Shown here: positions 1 to 10,600 of the stretch, piece after piece | Position numbering within the stretch: the stretch's first letter is position 1 | Layout: each line of letters begins with the position of its first letter | Origin: an uncultured Lacinutrix sp. | Lineage (GTDB): Bacteria > Bacteroidota > Bacteroidia > Flavobacteriales > Flavobacteriaceae | Reading direction: 5' to 3' | Assembly: GCF_947500605.1 (NCBI RefSeq) | Contig: NZ_CANMSJ010000001.1 | Span: forward strand, 496,001-560,000 | DNA length: 64,000 nt | Program-made: the position numbers and the translations under genes | Notes under the pieces: generated by a model | Told to the model about the DNA's origin: nothing | The model's input: the letters and a program-made list of their open reading frames with translations, nothing else | Database searches by the model: none

Positions 1-876
1 AATAGTATTTTAAAAATTAAGGTTAAACCCGTAGGTGCAGAACTTTGCGAAATAAGTTCTGTTAAAAATAATACACAGTTTATGTGGGATGCAAATCCTG
101 ATGTTTGGGGAAGCTTTGCTCCTAATCTCTTTCCTATTATAGGAGCGCTAAAAGATGAAACTTATTTTTATAATGGAATAAAATACAGCATGCCAAAACA
201 TGGTTTTGTTAGGCATAGCGAGGACATTAAACTTATTAAAGAAACGAAAAACAGCCTAAGTTTTAGCTTAACTTATAACGAAGATTTATTAAAAATATAT
301 CCTTTTAAATTTGAATATATTATTACCTACACATTAAATAATAACACCTTAAACATAAACTATACTGTAAAAAATAAAGATAACAGAACCATCTATTTCT
401 CTGTTGGTGGACATCCTGCTTTTAAGTGTCCTTTATATAATGATGAAAATTACACCGACTATAATTTAGTTTTTGAAACCGAAGAAACATCCAAAACACA
501 TTTACTAAATATGCAAACCGGATTAGTTAAAAATGAAACAAAACCTGTTTTTAACACTAAAAATAGCATCCAATTAAAACCAGATCTGTTTAAAAATGAT
601 GCACTTATTTTTAAAGATTTAAAATCTAGAAAAGTAGCTTTAGTAAACGATTTGCGTGGAGAAATACTTAATATCACTTTTAAAGGTTTTAATTACCTTG
701 GTCTTTGGGCAAAACTTAACGCATCTTACGTTTGTATTGAACCTTGGTTAGGCATTGCAGATCAAGAAAATGCATCTCAAAACATAACAGAAAAAGAAGG
801 TATTATTAAATTACCTGAAAATGAAACCTTTAGTGCAAACTATAGCATACAAATACATGAGCATCATTTAGGGTAA
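1..876 (+). CDS. aldose 1-epimerase family protein (5'-truncated by window edge)
   Basis: Frame is open from base 1 (NSILKIKVKPVGAELCEISS...) into the 82..876 ORF; galactose mutarotase-like motifs (FPIIG, KHGFVR, GGHPAFKCP, CIEPW). Confidence 0.85.
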   Translation, partial: NSILKIKVKPVGAELCEISSVKNNTQFMWDANPDVWGSFAPNLFPIIGALKDETYFYNGIKYSMPKHGFVRHSEDIKLIKETKNSLSFSLTYNEDLLKIYPFKFEYIITYTLNNNTLNINYTVKNKDNRTIYFSVGGHPAFKCPLYNDENYTDYNLVFETEETSKTHLLNMQTGLVKNETKPVFNTKNSIQLKPDLFKNDALIFKDLKSRKVALVNDLRGEILNITFKGFNYLGLWAKLNASYVCIEPWLGIADQENASQNITEKEGIIKLPENETFSANYSIQIHEHHLG

Positions 877-917
877 ACAAAATATAAATAGTAATTTTGC
901 GACTTAAATAACACGTT

Positions 918-2273
918 TTGACTTTTAGAGACTTAAACTTAAATACACCATTATATAACGCGCTTGACGATTTAGGCTTTACAACGCCTACTCCTATTCA
1001 AGCCGAAGCTTTTAGCGTTGTCGCCAGCGGTAAAGATATGGTTGGAATTGCACAAACAGGAACAGGAAAAACCTTTGGTTACATGCTTCCTGTACTTAAA
1101 AACTTACCATTTTCTAAACAAGAAAACCCAAGAGTATTGGTTTTAGTACCTACTCGAGAGCTTGTTGTACAAGTGGTAGATGAGATAGAAAAGCTAACCA
1201 AATACATAAACACTCGTGTTTTAGGTGTTTATGGTGGTACAAATATTAATACGCAAAAAAGAGCTATTGCTGAAGGTATTGATATTTTAGTTGCGACTCC
1301 TGGTCGTATGTATGATTTAGCTTTAAGTCATGTTTTAAATTTAAAATCTATTCAGAAATTAATTATCGATGAAGTCGATGTGATGTTAGATTTAGGTTTT
1401 AGACATCAATTAATTAATATTTTCGATCTTCTTCCAGAACGTCGTCAAAATATTATGTTTTCTGCAACCATGACTCATGATGTAGATGCATTAATTGTAG
1501 ATTTCTTTAAATCTCCAGAAAAAGTATCGATTGCAACTTCTGGAACACCATTAGAGAACATTAAGCAAACACGTTATATAGTTCCTAATTTTTACACAAA
1601 ATTAAATTTACTAAAGCATTTACTTCAAGACGCAGAAACTTATAACAAAGTATTGATTTTTGTTGCTTATAAAAAGATGGCAGATCGTCTTTTTGAAGCT
1701 TTAGCCGAAGAGTATAATGATGAGCTTTGTGTAATACACTCTAACAAAACACAAAACTACAGATTGCGTAGTATCGAGCAATTTCGCGAAGGAGATAATA
1801 GAATATTAGTCGCAACAGATGTTATGGCTCGTGGTTTGGATATTGATAATGTAACGCATGTTATAAATTTTGATACTCCAGATTTCCCTGAAAACTACAT
1901 GCATAGAATTGGTAGAACCGGTCGTGCTGAACGCGAAGGACAAGCACATGTTTTTACTACCGAAAAAGATTTGCATGCTATTGAGGATATCGAAGCATTA
2001 ATGCAAATGACTATTGAAGTTGAAGCGTTACCTGCTGAAGTAGAAATTTCTACCGAATTAATTGAAGAAGAAAGACCACAAATTAAAGAGCACAACAATC
2101 CTCACAAACGTAAGAAGGACGAAGATGCTCCTGGTCCTGCTTTTCATGATAAATCTGAAAAGAATTCTAAAGAAAATCGAGGTGGATCTTATAAGTTTAA
2201 GATTGCTGCTAAGTATAAAAAGCCAAAAACTAGAGGAGATAAAAATTACCACAAGTATAATAAGAACAAGTAA
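918..2273 (+). CDS. DEAD/DEAH-box RNA helicase
   Basis: Q motif (PTPIQ), AQTGTGKT, PTREL, DEVD, SAT, HRIGRTGR; basic C-terminal tail. Confidence 0.95.
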   Translation: MTFRDLNLNTPLYNALDDLGFTTPTPIQAEAFSVVASGKDMVGIAQTGTGKTFGYMLPVLKNLPFSKQENPRVLVLVPTRELVVQVVDEIEKLTKYINTRVLGVYGGTNINTQKRAIAEGIDILVATPGRMYDLALSHVLNLKSIQKLIIDEVDVMLDLGFRHQLINIFDLLPERRQNIMFSATMTHDVDALIVDFFKSPEKVSIATSGTPLENIKQTRYIVPNFYTKLNLLKHLLQDAETYNKVLIFVAYKKMADRLFEALAEEYNDELCVIHSNKTQNYRLRSIEQFREGDNRILVATDVMARGLDIDNVTHVINFDTPDFPENYMHRIGRTGRAEREGQAHVFTTEKDLHAIEDIEALMQMTIEVEALPAEVEISTELIEEERPQIKEHNNPHKRKKDEDAPGPAFHDKSEKNSKENRGGSYKFKIAAKYKKPKTRGDKNYHKYNKNK

Positions 2274-2383
2274 TCTATAGAAGTATCAACTTTTTTGTGT
2301 CTTCTTTTTAAAATTCAATTTCTTTAAGCATAAAATATTATCTTTAGTTTTTCGTTTGTAATAAAACGCTCTAAAACTAACTA

Positions 2384-2977
2384 ATGTCTCCTGCTATATT
2401 TAATTTACTGCCAAACCTACAACCGTTTCATCACGAAACGCATTATGAGGACTTGTTTTTAAATCAGCATTGGGTTTTAGTAAATGGTATTTCTAAAAAG
2501 AAGGCTATTTATATTTTTAAAGATGAAAACACCCTACACATTTCTGAAAGTAAAACTACTACAGAAACCTCTTGGTGTATTGAGAAAAAGAACCTATTCT
2601 CTATTGTAACAGAAGATGGAGAGACTACAGTTAAAGCCTATTTTAAGGATGATGACATCTTAATACTTAATAGATTACAAACCGATGATTGTGCCATTTT
2701 TATAAACGAAAGCAGTTATTCTGAATCATTAAATTCGTTAGAAGATGTACAGCAATTTCTTCACGAAAAATACAAGAATAAAGCTACCGACATAATTCAC
2801 GATCACGAGTTTTACTACATAGAAAAATCTAAAGAATTTGGACCTTTTACTGTTGAAGAATTAACAAAAAAGGTTAAAAATGATGCTATTAGTCCTTACT
2901 GCTTTGTAAGAGATGTAAACGAACACGACTATAGTAACCGTTTACGCATTAGAGATTTAACAAGAGAATTACAATAA
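2384..2977 (+). CDS. hypothetical protein with C-terminal GYF_2/DUF4339-like segment
   Basis: YYIEKSKEFGPFTVEELTKKVKNDAISPYCFVRD resembles GYF_2. Confidence 0.55.
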   Translation: MSPAIFNLLPNLQPFHHETHYEDLFLNQHWVLVNGISKKKAIYIFKDENTLHISESKTTTETSWCIEKKNLFSIVTEDGETTVKAYFKDDDILILNRLQTDDCAIFINESSYSESLNSLEDVQQFLHEKYKNKATDIIHDHEFYYIEKSKEFGPFTVEELTKKVKNDAISPYCFVRDVNEHDYSNRLRIRDLTRELQ

Positions 2978-2981
2978 AAAA

Positions 2982-3011
2982 AGAGTAACCTAATATTTTA
3001 GATTACCCTTT
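2982..3011. terminator. hairpin between convergent genes
   Basis: GAGTAACCTAA...TTAGATTACCCTTT with flanking A and T tracts. Confidence 0.5.
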
Positions 3012-3033
3012 ACTTCTTATAATTTTAAAACTC

Positions 3034-3420
3034 TTACTTTTTAATAGCACTTCTTAATACTAGTATTCCTACTCTAGCAACAACAAAAGAAAATAAACCA
3101 AAAGTCGCTGTTAATAAAGAGACTTTTAATCCTCCTGCAAATATATTAGGATCTACATTGCCCATTGATTGAATAGAATCGAAAGCTGTAATTAAGCCAA
3201 TAACAGAACCTAAAAATCCTAAAACTAAGCCCAAAAGACTAGAATCGACAGTAAGTTTTATCATTTTACTAGAAAGTGCTTCGTTAGTTTTAAGACTTAA
3301 AAAGCCTTTAATAATAAAGAAAAGGGACAGCAATAAGCAAATTAAAATAAGAGACATAAATAATGGTCCACCTTCCATAAAAGGATTAATTAAAAGAAAT
3401 TTTGATGATACTACATTCAT
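3034..3420 (-). CDS. MotA/TolQ/ExbB-like small membrane protein
   Basis: Three hydrophobic segments; LGLVLGFLGSVIGLITAFDSI...GGLKVSLLTATFGL resembles the MotA/TolQ/ExbB core. Confidence 0.6.
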   Translation of the reverse strand: MNVVSSKFLLINPFMEGGPLFMSLILICLLLSLFFIIKGFLSLKTNEALSSKMIKLTVDSSLLGLVLGFLGSVIGLITAFDSIQSMGNVDPNIFAGGLKVSLLTATFGLFSFVVARVGILVLRSAIKK

Positions 3421-3611
3421 AATTGTTAGTGTTTTGATTAATGTTTTTCAAACTTACTTTAGATTTCAGCTTTAAAAAATTAAAAGCGATAGATTACCAA
3501 ATTAGCAACCGATTCTACAAAATGTTAAAACAATTGCTAAATCCGTCATTCGTCTACAAATTATTAATCACGAATAAAAATATACTATTATTGTAAAACA
3601 ATTTACAAATA

Positions 3612-4673
3612 ATGCTAAAAAAGGAATTCATCTTCAAGATAATAAAACAAGTGCTTCTACATGTTCTTTTCTGGTTTTGTGTGCTACTATTTTACATTTA
3701 CTTCTTTGGTGTTGGCAGTACAGATTTTAATAGAACAGTATCATTTTCATTGTTTTTAATGCCTATAACAATAGCGACAACTTATGTTTCTATTTACAAA
3801 TTAATACCTAATTATTTAATAACAAAACAATACTTCCGTTTTAGCTTATACAGCCTATACACCTTAATTGTATCGGCTTATTTAATTTTTGTTTCTATAT
3901 TTTTCAGCTTAATTTTTTTATCGAATTTCGAATACGATAAAATGAACCCAATAAGCAAAAACTTATTGTTTGTAATGACAGGTGTTTACCTAGTTGTTAT
4001 TATAGTTAGTGCTTTTAAGTTATTAAAACTGAATTTAAAAAACAGTGAAAAAGCAAATGCTCTCGAAAAGAAAATATTAGAGACACAACTAAAACTAAAA
4101 GAACAAGAATTAAACTATTTAAAAATACAAATTCATCCGCATTTCTTGTTTAACACATTAAATACAATGTATGGTTTTGCCTTAAAAAAAGCTGACGAAA
4201 CTCCGGAAATGATACTAAAACTATCCAATTTACTGGACTACCTACTCTACCAAATAGATAAGCCTTTTGTAAGTTTAACCGAAGAAATAAACCATATAAA
4301 AGATTATATCGCTTTAGAACAATTGCGATTTAATGATACATTGTCTGTTTCATTTGTTACTGATAATATTAAGGAAACTACCAAAATATCACCAATGCTA
4401 TTAATGCCTTTTGTAGAAAATAGTTTTAAACATGGCTTTATACAAAACGGAACATTAAAAGTTGATATTACTATTTCTTGTGAAGCTGAAAATTTAAGAT
4501 TTAGTATAAAAAACACATCACAAACGAAGACTAATAGCAAACATGGTATTGGCTTAGAAAATATAAAAAAACGATTAGAATTGTTATATAAAGACCTGTA
4601 CACACTAGATATTAGTAATAATGAAACCACTTTTGAAGCACTATTAAATATAAATACAACTAAAAATGCATAA
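3612..4673 (+). CDS. LytS-type sensor histidine kinase (His_kinase family)
   Basis: IQIHPHFLFNTLNTMYG motif, MLLMPFVENSFKHG N-box, HGIGLENIKKRL; N-terminal TM helices. Confidence 0.9.
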   Translation: MLKKEFIFKIIKQVLLHVLFWFCVLLFYIYFFGVGSTDFNRTVSFSLFLMPITIATTYVSIYKLIPNYLITKQYFRFSLYSLYTLIVSAYLIFVSIFFSLIFLSNFEYDKMNPISKNLLFVMTGVYLVVIIVSAFKLLKLNLKNSEKANALEKKILETQLKLKEQELNYLKIQIHPHFLFNTLNTMYGFALKKADETPEMILKLSNLLDYLLYQIDKPFVSLTEEINHIKDYIALEQLRFNDTLSVSFVTDNIKETTKISPMLLMPFVENSFKHGFIQNGTLKVDITISCEAENLRFSIKNTSQTKTNSKHGIGLENIKKRLELLYKDLYTLDISNNETTFEALLNINTTKNA

Positions 4674-5376
4674 ACTAATCTCCTGCCTTATTGTAGATGA
4701 CGAAACTATTGCGAGAGAAATAATTGCAACACACTTATTTAAAATAGATAATATCGAAATTGTGAAAAGCTGCAGTAATGCCGTTGATGCTTTTAATTGC
4801 ATTAATGCTAATAAAATTGACCTGGTGTTTTTAGATATTAATATGCCAGAAATATCAGGAATTGCTTTTGCTAAATCTATAAACAAAGACATTAAAGTTA
4901 TATTCACCACTGCGTATAGAGATTATGCTGTGGAAGGTTTCGAATTGCAGGCTGTAGATTATTTATTAAAACCAATAGCTTTTGAGCGTTTATTAAAAGC
5001 AGTAAACACTTATTTTGAGGTTTACAATACTAAAGAAATAGAGACGAGTAAAACTGAAGAAGCAAACGATTTTATGTTTGTACGCTCAGATAGGCGTATG
5101 CTTAAAATAGATTTTAAAGCTATTGTTTATATTGAAAGCTATAGCGATTATATTAAAATTCATCTAAGCAACGAAACTATTGTTACTCGGGAAACCATAA
5201 CTGCAATTGAAGCTAAACTGCCTAAACAGCAATTTATGCGTATTCATAGATCGTATATTATATCTATAAAACATATTGAATCTTTTACAAACGAGCATAT
5301 TACCATAAGTGAAAAAGCCTTGCCAATTAGCAGGAGTTATAAAAAGGAGGTTTTAAATATTTTGGAACAGTATTAA
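4666..5376 (+). CDS. LytTR-family response regulator
   Basis: Receiver domain (LVFLDINMPEISG) and LytTR domain (FMRIHRSYIISIKHIE); overlaps the kinase gene by 8 bp. Confidence 0.92.
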   Translation: MHKLISCLIVDDETIAREIIATHLFKIDNIEIVKSCSNAVDAFNCINANKIDLVFLDINMPEISGIAFAKSINKDIKVIFTTAYRDYAVEGFELQAVDYLLKPIAFERLLKAVNTYFEVYNTKEIETSKTEEANDFMFVRSDRRMLKIDFKAIVYIESYSDYIKIHLSNETIVTRETITAIEAKLPKQQFMRIHRSYIISIKHIESFTNEHITISEKALPISRSYKKEVLNILEQY

Positions 5377-5381
5377 AAGTT

Positions 5382-5425
5382 AACTCCTTTGTTATTCCTG
5401 CAAAAGAAAGAATGACAAAGGAGTT
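5382..5425 (+). terminator. intrinsic terminator of the LytS/LytTR operon
   Basis: AACTCCTTTGTtATTC / GAATgACAAAGGAGTT followed by TTTT. Confidence 0.6.
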
Positions 5426-5471
5426 TTGAAACTATTAATAATAGTGTTCATTATAAAAAATTAGATCGTTT

Positions 5472-5963
5472 CTAGTGTAAACTAACCACTCTTGACATTT
5501 TCCAAGAGTCATTTTCCTTTTTCCAAATAACTATAAATTTACTTGGTTTAGATACTGCATCAGGTTCTTGATTATTAAAAAAGGTATGGTAGCCTATTTG
5601 TACTGCTCCATAATTATTTATTGGATAAACTTCTACACTTCCTTCAACTAAAGTTCGTTTTACTTTTCCACAAATATTATTCTTTAAAGCTTCTAGAAAA
5701 TCTATTTTAGAAGTCATTAAGCCTCCTTTATCATGATAAAATTCAAAATTATCAGGAACCATTTCACTTTGTGTTTCTATATCACAGGTATTATAAGCAT
5801 TAAAATATTTAGCATCTAAAGCTTTTATTGTATTATATAATTCCTGGTCTTCAAGGACATATTCATTTATAGAAACTGACTTGTCTTCTTCTGCTCTTTT
5901 ACAAGAAAAAGCAACAGTTACAATTATTAAATAAGTACAGATTTTAGTGATTGTAGTTTTCAT
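5472..5963 (-). CDS. NTF2-like/DUF4440-type putative lipoprotein
   Basis: Signal with FSCKR lipobox; SnoaL/DUF4440-like pattern ...HTFFNNQEPDAVSKPSKFIVIWKKENDSWKMSRVVSLH. Confidence 0.6.
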   Translation of the reverse strand: MKTTITKICTYLIIVTVAFSCKRAEEDKSVSINEYVLEDQELYNTIKALDAKYFNAYNTCDIETQSEMVPDNFEFYHDKGGLMTSKIDFLEALKNNICGKVKRTLVEGSVEVYPINNYGAVQIGYHTFFNNQEPDAVSKPSKFIVIWKKENDSWKMSRVVSLH

Positions 5964-6040
5964 TTTTTGATTTGTTTGGTTATTGATTGATTAACTATAC
6001 AGACACAATAAGTTTATAGTTGTTACAGTGTAAAGCAAAA

Positions 6041-6070
6041 AAAAGGTGAATCGATTAGATTCACCTTTTT
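6041..6070 (-). terminator. intrinsic terminator
   Basis: Perfect GGTGAATC-gatta-GATTCACC with A/T tracts. Confidence 0.7.
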
Positions 6071-6088
6071 GTTATACCGCTATTAATA

Positions 6089-6670
6089 CTAATCTCTCTC
6101 AACAATTACTTCTTCTGTTTCCGAAAGATACTCCATAACAATGTTTTTCATTTTTAAAGCATCTTCTTGATTCATTTTAAAATCTCTACGCTTTAATTTA
6201 TGAGTATTAGACAACCAGTTTTTAAATTTAATATATGCGCTTTTTCTTTTGTTTTGATAAAGGTCGTAACCTTTATTTTTCGAGCTTATTATCTTTAGAA
6301 TTTTCCCATTAGAAACTATAAATGTTTTTTTACATTTATAAGGCATTTTCCCTAATAGCTTATCTAAATCTGAATAATAAGTAGAGTTAACAACTACTTT
6401 TTTACCTGTAGCGCTAACCACTTCTACTTCCTCGTAATCTTGCATAATATTACTCCAAGCATAATAATTAGAATGTTCACGTTTATTTTTGGTTACCGTT
6501 AAGGTATTCCAATATTCACCAAAATTTTTATGTATAAGGTTTAGAGTTGCAATAGAATCTTTATTATTAAAGCTTTTTACATAATCTTCGACAATTGCAA
6601 CGTTTTTGTTTTGCGAATTACTAAAAGATAGGAAGAAGCAAAAAACAAGTGCTAGGTAGGCAGTTTTCAT
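6089..6670 (-). CDS. secreted hypothetical protein
   Basis: Signal peptide MKTAYLALVFCFFLSFSNSQ; no family recognised. Confidence 0.5.
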   Translation of the reverse strand: MKTAYLALVFCFFLSFSNSQNKNVAIVEDYVKSFNNKDSIATLNLIHKNFGEYWNTLTVTKNKREHSNYYAWSNIMQDYEEVEVVSATGKKVVVNSTYYSDLDKLLGKMPYKCKKTFIVSNGKILKIISSKNKGYDLYQNKRKSAYIKFKNWLSNTHKLKRRDFKMNQEDALKMKNIVMEYLSETEEVIVERD

Positions 6671-6853
6671 AATGTTAGTATATTAGATTTGGGATTATAA
6701 ATATACTTAAATATCCGATTAAAAACTAATATAATCGACAAAACACATTTTATTTTAACATTCTCTTATTAAATCTGTTTAACTGAAAACACAAAAAAAA
6801 CACTCAATTATTATTCTTATAAAATGAAAATTACTCTTTAAAACAAAAAAAAA

Positions 6854-6873
6854 GCGAACTTATATAAGTTCGC
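6854..6873 (-). terminator. fabV terminator
   Basis: Perfect palindrome GCGAACTTATATAAGTTCGC flanked by A/T tracts. Confidence 0.65.
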
Positions 6874-6899
6874 TTTTAATATATTATTATGCTATAAAA

Positions 6900-8090
6900 C
6901 TATGCAGTTATACTTGGTATGTTAACCATTTCGTCAACATCTTTATCGTAATCAATACCATCTACTTTAAATCCAAAAAGATTAAAGAAATCTGTTTCAT
7001 AACCTTTTAAATCTCCAATTTCTGGTAAAGTTTCAGTTGTAGCTTGTTTCCAAAGCTCTAAAATTTTTGCTTGAATATCATCACGCATTTCCCAATCGTC
7101 AATTCTAATTCTTCCTGCGTAGTCTAAAGGCATATTTTCAGCATATAAACGTGCATTAAACAAACGTTCTATTTGCTCGATACAACCTTCGTGAATACCT
7201 TCCTCTTTCATTACTTTATATAATAATGAAATATACAATGGTATTACTGGAATTGCAGAACTAGCTTGTGTTACTAATGCTTTATTTACCGATACATAGG
7301 CTTGACCATTAATATCTTTTAAACCATCTGTAATTTTAAAAGCTGTTGCTTCTAAATGGTCTTTTGCACGACCAATTGTTCCTTTTCTATAAACTGCTTC
7401 AGTTAATGAAGGGCCAATATAAGAGTAAGCAACTGTTTTAAAATCTTTAGATAAAACACCTGCAGCTTTAAGTTGATCTATCCACATTTGCCAATCTTCA
7501 CCTCCCATTACAGTTACAGTGTTTTCAATTTCCTGTTCTGTACAAGGCTCTATAGACACCTCTTTAACTTCACCTGTATGAAAATCTACAGTATTATCTG
7601 TAAATTTAGTACCAATTGGTTTTAAAACCGATTTAAAACGCACTCCTGAATCAGGATGCGTACGTACTGGCGAAGCTAAACTATAAACCAATAAATCTAT
7701 TTCTCCTAAATCCTTTTTGATTAGGTCAATAGTCTCTGTTTTTATAGCATTAGAAAATGCATCTCCATTTATACTTTTAGCATATAATCCATCTTTATGA
7801 GCCTGAGCCTCGAAAGCTGCACTATTATACCATCCTGGTGATGCTGGACGACCTGCTGTTGGTGGCTTCTCGAAAAAAGCGCCAATAGTTGCAGCGTTAG
7901 ATCCGTAAGCACTTGTTATTCTAGATGCTAACCCAAATCCTGTAGATGCACCTATTACTAATACTTTTTTAGGGCCTTCTGTAACTGGTCTTTCCTTTAT
8001 ATATTCTATTTGGTTTATTACGTTTTGCTCACAACCTTTTGGGTGCGATGTTAAACATATAAAACCTCTTGTTTTTGGTTCTATTATCAT
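6900..8090 (-). CDS. fabV: trans-2-enoyl-CoA/enoyl-ACP reductase FabV
   Basis: MIIEPKTRGFICLTSHPKGCEQNV, VLVIGASTGFGLASRI, YSYIGPSLTEAVYRKGTIGRAKDHLE. Confidence 0.97.
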   Translation of the reverse strand: MIIEPKTRGFICLTSHPKGCEQNVINQIEYIKERPVTEGPKKVLVIGASTGFGLASRITSAYGSNAATIGAFFEKPPTAGRPASPGWYNSAAFEAQAHKDGLYAKSINGDAFSNAIKTETIDLIKKDLGEIDLLVYSLASPVRTHPDSGVRFKSVLKPIGTKFTDNTVDFHTGEVKEVSIEPCTEQEIENTVTVMGGEDWQMWIDQLKAAGVLSKDFKTVAYSYIGPSLTEAVYRKGTIGRAKDHLEATAFKITDGLKDINGQAYVSVNKALVTQASSAIPVIPLYISLLYKVMKEEGIHEGCIEQIERLFNARLYAENMPLDYAGRIRIDDWEMRDDIQAKILELWKQATTETLPEIGDLKGYETDFFNLFGFKVDGIDYDKDVDEMVNIPSITA

Positions 8091-8093
8091 AAT

Positions 8094-9494
8094 CTATACG
8101 TGTAAAGCTCTATCTTCTGTTGCTGCTAAAGCGGCTTCTTTTACTGCTTCTGCAAATGTTGGATGTGCGTGAGACATACGAGAAATATCTTCTGCGCTTG
8201 CTCTAAATTCCATAGCAACTACTGCTTCTGCAATTAAATCTGCACAACGTGCACCAATCATGTGTACACCTAAAACTTCGTCAGTTTTTTCATCGGCCAA
8301 GATTTTTACAAATCCGTCGATATCTCCACTAGCTCTTGCTCTACCTAAAGCTCTAAAAGGAAACTGTCCTGCTTTGTAAGCAACACCTTCTGCTTTTAAC
8401 TCTTCTTCAGTTTTACCAACTGCAGCAACTTCTGGCCAAGTATAAACAACGCCTGGAATTAAGTTATAATCGATGTGTGGTTTTTGTCCTGCTAAAGTTT
8501 CAGCAACAAAAGTTCCTTCTTCTTCAGCTTTGTGAGCCAACATTGCTCCTTTAACAACATCACCAATAGCATAAATATTAGAAACATTTGTTTGTAAATG
8601 CTCGTTTGTTTCTACTTGTCCACGATCTGTTAATTTTACACCAGCAGCTTCAAGGTTTAAACCATCTGTATATGGCTTACGTCCTACAGATACTAAACAA
8701 TAGTCTCCTTTAAACTCTACTACTTCTCCTTTTTTGTTTTCTGCTTTAACGATAACCTCGTCTCCATTACGCTCTACAGATTGTACTTTGTGAGACAGCA
8801 TCATTTTACATTTTGCTTTCTTAAAGACCTTATTAAGTTCTTTAGATAAGCCTGCATCCATTGTTGGAAGAATGCGATCCATATATTCTATAACAGTAAC
8901 TTCTGCTCCTAAACGACGGTATACTTGACCTAATTCTAAGCCAATAACACCACCACCAATTATAATTAAATGCTTAGGGATTTCTTTAAGTTTTAAAGCT
9001 TCGGTAGATGTTATTACACGTTCTTTATCTAAAGTAATAAATGGTAAAGTAGATGGTTTAGATCCTGTAGCGATAATACTATGTGTAGCTTCAATCTTTG
9101 TAGTCTCTTCTCCTGTAATTGTTATGTGTGTAGCGTCTTTAAAACTACCAACACCTGTAAAAACATCGATTTTGTTTTTCTTCATTAAAAAGTCAATACC
9201 TCCTGTTGTTTGGTCTACAACTGCTTGCTTACGACCAATCATTTTTTCAAGGTTTACTTTTATTTCTCCAGGTATTTCAATACCGTGATCTTCAAAATGT
9301 TTTGTAGCTTCCTCGTAGTGGTGAGAAGAACTTAACAATGCTTTACTAGGAATACAACCAACGTTTAAGCAGGTTCCTCCTAATGTTGAATATTTTTCAA
9401 TTATTGCTGTTTTCATTCCTAGTTGTGCGCAACGTATTGCTGCTACATATCCTCCAGGTCCTGAACCAATTATGGCTACATCGTATTTACTCAT
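8094..9494 (-). CDS. lpdA: dihydrolipoyl dehydrogenase
   Basis: GSGPGGYVAAIRCAQLG, GGTCLNVGCIPSKALL redox motif, C-terminal HAHPTFAEA. Confidence 0.97.
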   Translation of the reverse strand: MSKYDVAIIGSGPGGYVAAIRCAQLGMKTAIIEKYSTLGGTCLNVGCIPSKALLSSSHHYEEATKHFEDHGIEIPGEIKVNLEKMIGRKQAVVDQTTGGIDFLMKKNKIDVFTGVGSFKDATHITITGEETTKIEATHSIIATGSKPSTLPFITLDKERVITSTEALKLKEIPKHLIIIGGGVIGLELGQVYRRLGAEVTVIEYMDRILPTMDAGLSKELNKVFKKAKCKMMLSHKVQSVERNGDEVIVKAENKKGEVVEFKGDYCLVSVGRKPYTDGLNLEAAGVKLTDRGQVETNEHLQTNVSNIYAIGDVVKGAMLAHKAEEEGTFVAETLAGQKPHIDYNLIPGVVYTWPEVAAVGKTEEELKAEGVAYKAGQFPFRALGRARASGDIDGFVKILADEKTDEVLGVHMIGARCADLIAEAVVAMEFRASAEDISRMSHAHPTFAEAVKEAALAATEDRALHV

Positions 9495-9632
9495 AAAAAA
9501 TGTTTTTGTATAGTTTTTCGTTTTGCGAAAATGACAAATTTAATATTATAACAAAAGTACAATTTTGAATGACTAATTACGAATGGTTTCCCGGAATTTT
9601 AACGTTTAGTTTTTTAGATAACTAAAACAAAA

Positions 9633-9672
9633 AAAAGCCTAATTAGAAAAGTGCTTTCTAAAATAGGCTTTT
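9633..9672 (-). terminator. intrinsic terminator
   Basis: AAAAGCCTAATTAGAAAA gtgc TTTCTAAAATAGGCTTTT, downstream of the LuxR-type gene. Confidence 0.6.
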
Positions 9673-9751
9673 AAATAATAGAATTGATTAATAGCAATGC
9701 GAAGTTCTAAATAATTATAAAACTCTACAATACTCAATTTGAGTAATTTTA

Positions 9752-10525
9752 TTAAAAAACCATAGTTTTATTAATTTTTAGCATACCTATTAACTCTCCT
9801 GTAGAGGATATTTTAAGTTTCTTTAAAATATTTCTTCTGTGCGTATCTACAGTATGCGGACTAATATTTAATCGCACAGAAATCTCTTTACTAGAATAAT
9901 TTAAGACCAATAACCTTATAACATCGCGTTCTCTATTACTTATTCCTGAGTGTAAGAGTTTTTGCGAAAAGTTGTTATAATAGATGGTTTCATATTCGTT
10001 TTTATTATTTAAAAGCTTTGCTGTAGCAGTAATTGGCATTTTAATGTTTCCGTTTAAAACGGTATAATGTGCCAAACCAATAATTGGTTTTTTATTTTCA
10101 TCGAAAGCCAATGGCGTTGTATTTTGTACAACATTTACATAGTCTCCTTTTCCATTTTTAAATCTATAATTCCAGGTATAATTGCTAATAGATCTATCTT
10201 CTTCTGGAATTTCGGCAATTGTAAATTCCATTAATTCATTTAAAGCAGATAGCCATACCTCGATATCGTCTGGGTGTATTTTACTCCAAAAGTATTTCAT
10301 GCCTTTGGCTTCTAGATCCATTGGCTCTATACCTAAACAGGCTTTAAAATTCTTACTTATGTATTCGAACTTTAAATCTTGAGTATTTGTAATACAAAAG
10401 AACGTCGAACTATAAGGTAGAAATTTATCCAGTTCAATTATTTTTTGAATGTGGGTTTCTAAAGAAGGTTTACAATAAGATTCGAAAATAGTTTTATAGA
10501 CTTCTTGTATTTCTTGGTATTCCAT
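9752..10525 (-). CDS. PAS-domain LuxR-family transcriptional regulator
   Basis: PAS-like N-terminus; C-terminal LuxR HTH (SNRERDVIRLLVLNYSSKEISVRLNISPHTVDTHRRNILKKL). Confidence 0.88.
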   Translation of the reverse strand: MEYQEIQEVYKTIFESYCKPSLETHIQKIIELDKFLPYSSTFFCITNTQDLKFEYISKNFKACLGIEPMDLEAKGMKYFWSKIHPDDIEVWLSALNELMEFTIAEIPEEDRSISNYTWNYRFKNGKGDYVNVVQNTTPLAFDENKKPIIGLAHYTVLNGNIKMPITATAKLLNNKNEYETIYYNNFSQKLLHSGISNRERDVIRLLVLNYSSKEISVRLNISPHTVDTHRRNILKKLKISSTGELIGMLKINKTMVF

Positions 10526-10600
10526 ATTTAGTTAATTAATAGCGCTTACAAAGTAATAATTTTACTACAATAAAAAAAGGCTAATAATTATTTCAATATA

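Noticed and set aside
459-677. Antisense ORFs nested in larger genes (for example 459-677, 22242-22499, 23248-23571, 27670-27870, 45149-45337, 55427-55732)
   Set aside because: They lie fully opposite well-supported coding genes and have low-complexity translations without recognisable domains.
2062-2280. Alternate-frame ORF overlapping the helicase C-terminus
   Set aside because: The helicase frame is clearly real; this ORF is a by-product of the lysine-rich tail.
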